Below are positions 55,543 through 64,000 of a stretch of 64,000 nt of DNA, in pieces (the stretch's first letter is position 1; each line of letters opens with the position of its first letter). The stretch lies in the NCBI GenBank assembly GCA_030407315.1, contig JALQPE010001955.1, positions 1-64,000 of the forward strand, in the 5' to 3' direction. A model generated the notes under the pieces. It did no database searches and was not told where the DNA came from. It saw only the letters and a list, made by a program, of their open reading frames with translations. A program made the translations under genes and the position numbers. This stretch comes from Asparagopsis taxiformis. Its lineage: Eukaryota > Rhodophyta > Florideophyceae > Bonnemaisoniales > Bonnemaisoniaceae.

Positions 55543-58500
55543 TCAGTTAGCTGGCCAATATTTTCTACCATAGTCAGCAAATATCTCCTCATCAGCTTCA
55601 ACGTCTCTGGTCAGAACGACCTTGACAGCATGGGGATTCTTGATATTCGAAGCAAAGTCCGGTTTGTCTATGGCATCGCCTTGTCGAAACTCGGCTGACT
55701 GTGTTCGACTCACCTCGGTCGCTTTCTCCGTTCCGTCAATGACCCGACAATCATTGAGGTAGCTGGTACAATTATAGACCGCTGGAACGAGCCAGACCTT
55801 CCGAACAGGTGCACCCCTCCCTATGTACGTGGTTTCCAATTCCATGTTGTAGTCCTGGAACCTCTCTCCTGTGCACCCAAATCCTTCCGGGCCGTACATC
55901 ACTGATCTCTGCGGTTCCGAGTCTCGAATCTTCGCATAGAAAATCGTCCCGTTGTACCAGCCAATGACCGTCCCCTTCTTCAGTTTCTTCGCCGCGAATA
56001 CGCCAAACCCACCACCTCTTACCTCCGATTGCGAAACATAGACACCGTAGAATGCGGCATCAGCAGCCAGATCGCGTCCGGGTCTATGCTCCAAAACGAG
56101 TGCATGTCCTCGGCCGGCCACTGGTCCATAGGCACCCCGCTCAATCTGTGAAGCATAGAACCGTCCTTCTTCATTGACGCAACGAACACAAGCAGATGGT
56201 TCGGCAATGCTGTCACAGCAGGTAAACCTTCTGGTGCATCTGAGATGTGCTTCTGACGAAGCCTTGGAGCTTTTCCTGTGACCGGTACCGACTCGTCCCC
56301 AAGAATACTCTCCACCTCACGCTGCAAGATCCCCCCATATCGCCCGGCTTTCACCTCACTGACGAAAGCATGCAGTATCCACTCCTGCGATGCATCGTGG
56401 CACCTTTTTTCCTTCTCACACCCAATGAACCGACGATACGTACCATCCCTCAACGTCATACACGCTATGGCTGTGCTGTATGTTCCCGAGAAGAAATCCA
56501 TCACGATATCGTTCTGCTTCGAAAATCGTTCCAGAAGCTCACGAAGAGTGGTCAACGCCTTCTGCTCATGGCGCAGTCGGTTGTTCTGCCCATCGTATTG
56601 AGCTTCACCAGCCGACAACCTCGGAACGTTGTCAATCGCGTTGGTGAACCCAGGGTGCCTCGATATGTCCGGATTGTGCAACCTGTAATCCACCATATCG
56701 TATGCAGCCATACCCTTCCCCCGCTTATACGCATGGATAACGAAATCGTGCATATTATGCAGTGTGCACGTTTTCGTCGATGGATTGGACGTAAAGCTGT
56801 GTGGTCGGCGAGATAGCACGACTGGAACACTGTCCACAATCATCTTGCCAGGCTCGGCATTTCTGATTGCATCCATCCATGCCACGAGTTGGCGCACGCT
56901 GGAATAGATTAGAGCATGACCGCCAGGCCGAAGAACTCGAACTATTTCACACGCAACACTCGCCAACTCTTCCGGCTCCAGAATATCGTACTCCGAGTTT
57001 TCTCTGCCGCCTTCCCGCCTCGTGTTGAATGGAGGATCAGTGAGCACAAGCTGAACACTGTCCTCCAACACGCCATCTTCCAGGAAACTAATTTTGTCCT
57101 CCACCTCTTTGGCTACATCAGTGGCGTCACAATTCACAGTGTGAATGTAACGCCCCATCACAGCTTCCAGCTTGGTGACATATTCCGGCTTGGATTCCTT
57201 TCCGACGTCAACGAGCGGTGCTTCTGTAGGCGATACAGTGTCAACCTCCATAGCGTCATCCTCGGCCGCACCTTCTCTTGTTGCTGTTTCGCTAGCAACC
57301 GCCGCATTATCGTCCTCTCCACCACCGCGCTCCAGCCTAGCCTTCTTCCTCTGTGGCTCCAGACTATCCTCTTCTATATCCTCGCTGCCATTGTTTGGCA
57401 CTGCTGCGGATATTTCCATCTGCGCAGGTGCACCTTCAAGGATGCCAGGCTCGGGCGTATCCTCAAGACTGTGCAACTCATCCATGGTCAGAGGAAGCTT
57501 TCGTTGCTCTCGGGTTCGCAATAACCAAGCCTTCAGCCTCCTCTGACCATCCAGGGCATGAGACGTGTTCAACTTGGCTCGCATGAACGAGTTCAATCCG
57601 AACTTGTCAGGAGTGTCGAAAAGCAAGGCTCGAAGTCTCTGCATCAGCTGACCACGCTCGGCGAACACATTCACCTCAGTGACACATTGGCGTATCGACA
57701 GCAGGAAGGCGCTTGTCAATGATCGCAGCCTTGCATCCACAGCCACTGGAAGGTCGGCACAGAACCCGTTTTTCACTGTCTACAGTTTTCGGGACAATGG
57801 TCAGGTTTTTCCGATGCTCCTCGACCGCGCAGCCATCAGACCGATTCGGGAGTGACCTGAAGCAAAGGCTCGCAGGATCGAATACCATGAACGGCGGCAG
57901 CACATCGATTCAACATCCTCATACCCCAACACTCTTGCCCCGGTATCCCACGCAGCTAACACACGGTCGACAACAAATCCAAGCTGGTTGGCTTGCGCAC
58001 TGGATGTTGCAATTCCAACCATTCCACCACCACCAATGGCCCCGGATGTGGCTCTGGCCCGCCTAGATGGCGCACTGCCATCTCCTTACTGCGAATAGCC
58101 AAGATACACTGGCACATCATAACCATCAGCCTCCTGAACCGCTTCTGGCTAGCCTGCAAAGAATCTTGCATGTCGGATGTAGCGCCGTCTAGAAAGTACC
58201 TGCTCGAAAGCAGTTCGCGGTTCAGTGGAGAGGACAATTCTCCGCGGGGTGTCTTGCCAAACATTTCGACGGCACGAGAACTAGTCACCCCCACCTGTTT
58301 CGGAAACTCACCATCAACGGAGAATCACCCATCTCTGCATTGAGTCCCCATGCATGACAAAACATTTGCCACAGACGCAAATCAATCGCACTCGAATCTT
58401 CTGCTCGGTGATACGGCCGAAGCACAGCCAGGATAGACATGCATGAGCTGTACTGCGGTTTACCACTCAGGCTTGAAGCAATTTGGCCGCTTGGATCGCA

Positions 58501-58968
58501 GGACTTGATCCAGCCCAACACATCGGCCATCCTCACAGACGAAATATGAGCGTACTTGTCCTTTCCTTTTTGGACCCAGTACTCGTCTCTGAGATCAACG
58601 GCGATCATCAGATACTCAACAAACATCATGCGCCTTTGCAGGCCTGCAATGTCGTTGGATGTCGTCGCTCTCACACGGTCCAGCACAACAGCAGTACTGC
58701 TGTTGGTGTCCGCCACGATAGACTCTTCTCGCATAGGAATCGTAACGCCAGGAGGAAAGACGCCCTTCTCCATTCCACGTACAATTGCCATGCAGCGGTG
58801 CGCTCCATCCAATATCTCCAGAACGCCTTCTCGAAACCTGCCAGTCACGGGATGAGCTGTGTCATAACCGCTGTTGCGAATGCTCTCCATGAGCGCTTCC
58901 ACATGACTTGCATCAACATCGCGAATCGATACGAATTTGCTGACTTGATTGGGTCGATGAACACCCAT
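55543..58968 (-). CDS. ParB-like / beta-class DNA methyltransferase / SET triple-domain protein (frameshifted)
   Basis: Reads leftward, about 1140 codons if all frames are joined. ATG 58968 follows an in-frame TGA and opens a ParB-like domain with HRPNQVSKFVSIRDVDASHV and ILDGAHRCMAI (58795-58809). A middle region (58290-57780) is split into several frames. The 57776-56019 frame has an acidic stretch with QRKKARLER, then VQLVLTDPPFNTR (residues 247-250 of that frame), VLRPGGHALIYSS, DIVMDFFSGTYST (427-435) and FIGCEKEK. Motif IV before motif I is the beta-class order, and DPPF favours N6-adenine over N4-cytosine. After a one-base loss at 56072 the SET domain follows: GGGFGVFAAKKLKKGTVIGW, SYLNDCRV, EEIFADYGRKYW. 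No pre-SET cysteine cluster is seen. Breaks near 58290 and 57780 fall in homopolymers. It is predicted to methylate DNA and a protein, perhaps a histone. Confidence 0.75.
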
Positions 58969-59530
58969 CCGTCGTGCTTTTCACCGTGATTGTGGAACGT
59001 TCCTTCCATGGCGAACAAAGGTAGAGTTTTTAAGAAAGGGATAGTTGGTTGCTGCTTGACCAGGGTGGCGCAAAGCAGAAGTTGGTTGTTTAAAACAAAG
59101 TGTCAGCGAGTGGTAGCACTTCGGTGGCTGTTTCCTTTCACCCCTGTCCGAACCTTTACAAGATAACTACATCGACTGTTAGCTCAATAATCAATGTAAT
59201 ACTAAAGTAATACTCAAAATATTTTTCCATGCAATTTATTGGGCCCCGTAACATCTCTAAGCGTATCTTTGTAGTCCAATCGTATGCATCCGACATTCAC
59301 TTCTAGAACGATTATTCACATCAAATTTTATGCTGCAATCAGTTCATGGCAGACATCATCCACACTGACGTGTCAATTTTGTCAATTGTCCATTCTATTT
59401 CTACACCACCTAAACATCTCTTCTGGACCTTTCCAATCCTCCTAGTATATACTACTCTTTAGCAGAAGGTAACGGTTAGGCTTTCACTAATACAACAATT
59501 CTATCCCATAGCTATCCCAACATGCTTCCT
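58969..59530. other. 5' flank of the ParB/methyltransferase/SET gene
   Basis: Non-coding by eye, becoming AT-rich beyond 59160. It should contain that gene's promoter. No CACTACGG-type element end is seen here or further right, so the element boundary on this side is unknown. Confidence 0.35.
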
Positions 59531-60897
59531 CTCGCTCCAACGACGTTATAGAAGTTCAATGGGAACTTCGGCCGTTTGGGAAAACGAAAAATTGTGTGGT
59601 GGTCTGCAATCGTCAAGGAAATTACTCAGGTCAAGACTGAAACAGACCCATTCCTCCATGCATTGCTCGAATACAAGCTGAATATGGTTTCGACTCTACC
59701 CTTTCTCAAGTCAAGATTTCAGATCGTAACGAGCTCGTCGACAAGGATTCCGGAAGGGTTCTCCCGTGGCGAAGTGGTGAGCTTCGCAGTATGGACTCAC
59801 CTGCATCCCCAGCAGAGAGAGACCCGGACTACGGCATTGACCACACTCGCCACCGCCACCGCGGCATCCTTCAAGATTGCACTGCGGATCAAATGAAGAA
59901 GACCATAGCAGAAATGCTGGCAAGATTGGAAAAGCTGGAGTCAGCTGCCAAACATCCTCTTCCCCCTCCATTCGATTCCAACAGCTCCATGACCTCCTCT
60001 GCTCTGACTGTATGTAGCATTCTGTTTCAGAAGCTTGGTGTGTACACGGACAAGCCCCTCTCCCTCCCGGATGACAAAATCCGAGCACTCCAGGGGAATG
60101 CGACAAACATCGCAAGAAGAAATCAGAGTACAGGCTGACTGCTCCCTTGCTCAATTCCGCACTATTGCCATTCAATGCAAGGCGAAAGAGAATCGTGATG
60201 TTCTCTTCCTGCCGTCCTTTGAGGACATCACCTTTCCCTCTGGAAATGAGTCGGATCTTTCCATCATTTTCCCCACCTTTCAGGCACTATGTGACTCCAT
60301 AGGTACCTCGCAACACGGGTTCCAGAAAATATGGTGAAGAGCAGGGCGGAACGCGATGGAGGCAGCTCATCGATTGTCCGAATTTTAGGAAATCTAGTCG
60401 ACGTTGACTGCTCTCATGATGCTCCTTCTTCCGCATTTCTCGTCGGCTCATCTGCTTACGTCCTGTCCAGCCCAGACCAACGTATGACAGTTCTTTGCAG
60501 AGACTCCTACGAGTTTGACCATGTCAACAATACATTTTTACATCCCCTATGTCTTAGCCAACTATCACAGTCTAGCATCGTGGACTCTTTCCACCTACGT
60601 GATAAGGCTACTGTTACTTATGGAGCAACGTTTTCGTTACTGTGGAGACGTATTCAGCGCCGAGCTTGTTACAGCACTTTCCAGCCTCTATCAACCGCAG
60701 AGACGTTTGGTACACTACATCTACGCTTACCTTGCTGTATTTTCAGTGGTACTACTATATGCCAGGAGCTTGAAGACATTGGCTATGAGGCTATCTCTCG
60801 TCTTGGCTTCAATGCGGATTCAGACACTACCCCACCCCCTCTCCTCCACCTGCCACCTGCAGTCCGAGCAAAAATGATAAAGCACACCTATCCGTAG
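59531..60897 (+). pseudogene. Unidentified broken gene
   Basis: Successive frames 59576-59770, 59791-60110, about 60105-60337 and 60331-60897 follow each other with small overlaps, as expected for one gene with three frame breaks. Visible features are KRKIVWWSAIVKEI near the start, a short coiled coil (MKKTIAEMLARLEKLESAAK), LQGNATNI, DVLFLPSFEDITFPSGNESD and SSAFLVGSSAYVLSSPDQRM. I recognise no family. Its 3' end faces the gene at 61305-62527, like the convergent pair at 17043-22443, so it may belong to an element rather than the host. Confidence 0.3.
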
Positions 60898-61304
60898 TTA
60901 TCCTGTTCCTGGGTATTCCATTCTAGAGCTCCTGTGGCCATCAATTTCTAGTAAAGACGGATACCCTCGCCCCTTCCTACTTCGACTATTCCACTACCTG
61001 TCTCTGCGCTATTCCTTCGACTTGACACTATCGTCTGACTGGTTTCCTGATGTCTCGCATCTATCTACTTCCATCTATTACAAAATTCACCTCAACAGAA
61101 TTTTATTTCTTCATTCTTCGTCTACTACACCGAAACTGGTTTTCATCCGATACTACTCCCCTTCATTCTCGATTTCATCATCGACGAATACCTTCACATA
61201 TTCTGCATCTCCTCCGTCCTCTTCCATAGACCTGAAGCTCTCCTCCAGCACTGATTCCCCCCCATCGTCTACGTTCAGTTCTTCATATCTATCACGCGAT
61301 ATAG
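60898..61304. other. Spacer between convergent broken genes
   Basis: Pyrimidine-rich on the + strand (many TTC/TCC). The 100-codon frame at 61022-61324 is Ser/Tyr/Phe-rich low-complexity and probably not a gene. Confidence 0.35.
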
Positions 61305-62527
61305 TCAAACCTCCTCATTCATGAACCGACTACTCACCCGCTCCCCGGGAAGAAGCAGTTTCACTGCTTCATTGATTTCCCGGATTTGCGCTCCTTCCAC
61401 CTCTGTTCCACTTTGAAATTTCAAAATCGTTCGGAACCCGTATGCAAGTATGTAGATGAATTGCAAGGAGTATTCTGAACGTCGCAGGAACATGTTCTTA
61501 TCAGAACATTGCGTGTAGGCGACTGCAAAGTTCAGTGCAACCTCTACTAAATTGATCCTCCTAGTCAAAAACCTCTTGTCCGGTTCTCCAATTATTTGAA
61601 CTTCGTACTCGACTTTGAATAGCATTTCTTTTCGCACTGCAATGAAGTCGCGAAGAATCTTCATATTCTTGTCATCCATTGCTGCACGCTCCGCTGCATT
61701 CATTTTCCTCTGCGCCGAGTACAGACTTGGAACTGACTCAATGTCCAGCCCACCGTCGTGCAAATGATGCTCCATTCGGACTGAACCTTGAAACCCACTG
61801 TATAGAACGAATCCAAGATCTCGGATGAACCGGTTTCGCACATGATCTCTGGACTTGTTCATAACCCGGTCACTGCCGTGAGTGCCGATTTCGTCACAGT
61901 GATGCCTACCTCCTTTCTGTGCAACGGCCCATTGTCACCAACCTTTCTTCGCTTCTGCTTTCGAGCGGCCCCATCACTTCCCTCGGACGTCCCATGCATT
62001 CCATCCATGCGAGCAGAGTCCGTTCCGCGAATTGTCTCCTCAATGGTCCCGGTAGTCACATACCCCCCGCGCCCTCCACCGTTCGATACCTTCCGACGTT
62101 CCATTGGAGCTGGAACGGTCTCCTCCCTCTCTGAAAGAATTGTTTTGACACGTATTCTTGATTAAAGAGGTCACAACTTGGCAGCGCAATTCAATGTGGT
62201 TCCGGCCGGCAAGCGTCCTATTGAACACATCCTTTCGCTCATTGCTCTGCCTGGCGAACATCAGCGTATTGATTAGCTGGCATCCGTTGAAATGCCTATC
62301 CCTCTTATCCACCATTGCCTTCGTGTACGTGGAACAACAGCACACAGCACAGCACACACCATTTCGAACGTGAACGATTTCTCCGCATCCTGCGCAATGC
62401 GGAGACGTTCCCTGTCCTTCTCGGAGGCGATCTTCTTCGGATGTCCTTGTCCCTGGCTCAGAAGCCCATCGACGATGCTCTTGACCTCCTGCATATCGGT
62501 GTTTAGCATGGAGAGTCTTGGCGACAT
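61305..62527 (-). pseudogene. Unidentified protein related in pattern to the 20159-22443 accessory protein
   Basis: Three or more frames chain leftward: 62527-62360 (MLNTDMQEVKSIVDGLLSQG, then ASEKDRERLRIAQDAEKSFT), 62357-62110 (FNGCQLINTLMFARQSNERK DVFN), 62104-61859 (charged, KQKRRKVGD) and 61862-61305. The last has a helical region with NMKILRDFIAVRKEMLFKVE and FLTRRINLVEVALNFAVAYT. The blocks M-AR--N-R--F and F(L)TRR occur in the same order in the 20159 protein (VMSARKRNARDRLF; EFTRRYSQYVGVAFQQLVGM). No known domain is recognised. It is likely another element-borne accessory gene, broken by frameshifts. Confidence 0.35.
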
Positions 62528-62798
62528 TTCCGAGAGTCTCGCGTAATTGAATGGTGCTGATGGGAAAAACGATTCCCGAAATTAAAAATGACAGTGTTCG
62601 GTTTTGATTGGCGCACGGTACGCCGGTGTATCGCGAATACTCGCGCTGGGGGATGATCGTGTGTGATGAGGTGGTTGTTGATGGTAAAGATGTGGATGAT
62701 CTTGCCTCGGCTCCGGAGCAAGTCGCCTATTTATCTAGTTCTAGCTTCTACAACTACAATCCTAGGTGGCTAGCGAATTCAAAACATAGGTAGCATAG

Positions 62799-62938
62799 TG
62801 TAGGAACTTCCGTCTGAGTGACCAAAAACGGAATATAGTGTTACCTACAAATTGATTCATATTGTAGCCTACCTTTTATGTAGATTGAATAGTGTGGGCT
62901 ACATAGTGTAGCCTACGAACAAGTGTAGCCTACGAACA
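62799..62938 (-). repeat. Probable 140-bp LTR of a Ty1/copia element
   Basis: On the - strand it starts TGTTCGTAGGCTACACTTGT and ends GGAAGTTCCTACA, the usual TG...CA ends. A purine tract (AGAGAGGAAG, 62939-62948) precedes it and the pol 3' end lies just upstream at 62969, the correct order pol, purine tract, LTR. CTATG just beyond (62794-62798) would be the target duplication. Internal GTAGGCTACA repeats are present. The 5' LTR is outside the window. Confidence 0.65.
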
Positions 62939-62968
62939 CTTCCTCTCTGGAAGTCGAAGACGGTTCAA

Positions 62969-64000
62969 CTAATGCTCGATCACATATTGTTCAACGGGAT
63001 GAGAGATCTTGTGAGTTTCCAAAAGTTGTTTTAGAGCTTCATTGCATGCAAGTTTGGTTAGACCATCGGCAGGGTTAAACTCGGATTTGATCAAGGCAAT
63101 GTTATTGATCTCTTTCTCGTTGTAGGCTTGACGTGCAGCTGCAATGTCTATCATTAGCCTTTTTTTCCGTAGTGTATTTGGATCTTGTAATGACGTCGAA
63201 GAGAGCCTTAGAATCAGTCAACATGAGAAGAGGGATACTTTTGTTTAACACTTTTTCAAGATCAAACTTGATTGCATATGCAGCGTCGAATGCATCAGCA
63301 AAAGCGAATGTTTCAGCTGCCATAGAAGATCTGGCAATGCGTCTGGATTTATATGAAGAGTACCTCAGAATAGCGCAATTGTTCGTGGCATCTGAGAGTA
63401 ATATTATGAATCCGATTTGGGACGAATTATCATCGTTATTGGAGAATGATGCGTCTGAGTATGTTGTGATACGCAGTGAATCTTGATCAAGTTTTGGGAA
63501 GCGAGAGAGCGATACTTCGTTTTCTTCAAATGTTTTATCACGCGGTTAATGTCGCGTATATGATTTGACTGGAATGTATTCGAGGTGACGGTAGAAGATC
63601 TGGAACGGAGAAGGCTATGTCCGGACGAGTGTTCGTTAACCAGTTCAACTTTGCTCTCGTGGATCGGAAGTCTTCGAAAGAGCAATCGGATTTAAGTAAT
63701 TCAAGTCTTCCGATATATTCTGATTGCGATAAGGATTTTGAGTAATTTCCGTCTTTAACTTGTAGTCCAGTGAAGGTAAAAGAATTTCTCTCGGCTTTTT
63801 GTGTCAAAGGTAGAAGCGGTCATGTGTTGTGATGAATGTTCAAATTATTCGTTCCGCAACGAATTATGTCATCAACGTAAGATCCAGACATTCCTACGAG
63901 TTTGTTTTCCGATATGTTTAAAAATAATGAGAAATCTCCTGTAGTCTGCTTCATTCGTAAGTCTTTAACATGGTGGGAATGCAATGTTTCACCCAATAGT
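62969..64000 (-). pseudogene. Ty1/copia pol 3' end (reverse transcriptase and RNase H), decayed
   Basis: Reading leftward from the window edge, the reverse transcriptase active site is seen as GSYVDDIIRC (YVDD codons 63868-63879). The frame 63807-63538 holds FTFTGLQV, QSEYIGRLELL and LNWLTNTRPDIAFSV, typical of the end of copia reverse transcriptase. Next are the RNase H blocks AAETFAFADAFDAAYAIK and MLTDSKALFDVI (63323-63102), and MIDIAAARQAYNEKEINNIA with FNPADGLTK (63154-62969), the standard copia C terminus. Frameshifts between the blocks show it is defective. The remainder of the element lies beyond the window. Confidence 0.85.

Noticed and set aside
55543..58968. Bacterial restriction-modification or plasmid ParB contamination
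   Set aside because: The SET domain, nuclear-signal-like basic clusters, CACTA transposases and copia pol in the same contiguous DNA all point to a eukaryotic TE.
1..64000. tRNA, rRNA or riboswitch genes
   Set aside because: No cloverleaf with T-loop GGTTCGAATC-like box or conserved rRNA segment was noticed on either strand.

Overview
The window is eukaryotic, repeat-dominated DNA made almost entirely of mobile elements and their broken copies. Supporting signs are long intronless transposase frames, a Ty1/copia remnant with an LTR, and proteins with SET domains and nuclear-localisation-like basic clusters. There are no bacterial operons, no Shine-Dalgarno spacing and no tRNA or rRNA genes. 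Intron-poor genes in a TE-rich genome of middling GC would fit a florideophyte red alga, but this is a weak guess; another alga, protist or fungus is possible. I see no convincing single-copy host gene.

Layout: 0.8-1.6 kb holds a ~120-bp tandem repeat. 1.8-5.9 kb is a decayed CACTA/TNP2-like element read leftward, ending near 5916 inside a 2OG-dioxygenase-like gene fragment (5918-6544). 6.7-14.1 kb is copy 1 of a two-gene module: a ParB-like/2OG-Fe(II)-dioxygenase gene (+) facing a DNA methyltransferase/SET gene (-), cut off by a 43-bp satellite (14.3-14.8 kb). 16.4-22.6 kb is a second CACTA-like element with a transposase (+) and a convergent coiled-coil accessory protein (-). 23.5-26.1 kb and 46.2-48.6 kb are inverted ~2.4-2.5-kb arms ending in CACTACGGTGTTG. 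A 1267-aa transposase lies just inside the left arm, and a mosaic dioxygenase pseudogene lies just inside the right one. 31.3-33.9 kb is a divergent ParB/dioxygenase gene interrupted by a CACTA-type insertion; its 3' end reappears at 48.6-49.3 kb. 34-43 kb is repeat filler. 49.5-59.0 kb is copy 2 of the two-gene module, here with the complete 5' end of the methyltransferase gene, which also encodes a ParB-like domain. 59.5-62.5 kb has two unidentified convergent broken genes. 62.8-64.0 kb is the 3' end of a Ty1/copia element.

The main result is an apparent TE-borne DNA/chromatin modification cassette. One protein carries a ParB-like domain, a beta-class amino-methyltransferase (DPPF motif) and a SET domain, a possible writer for DNA and protein. 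Two related proteins carry a ParB-like domain and a 2OG-Fe(II) dioxygenase core (HxD...H...R), possible erasers or DNA/protein hydroxylases. All sit beside a TNP2-like transposase, and arrays of a 37-bp palindrome separate the genes. Domain assignments come from motifs read by eye; the functional model is inference.

Most module genes have frame breaks. Many are one- or two-base differences in homopolymers and differ between the two module copies, so a mutation-free consensus frame is visible. They may be real decay or uncorrected sequencing error.
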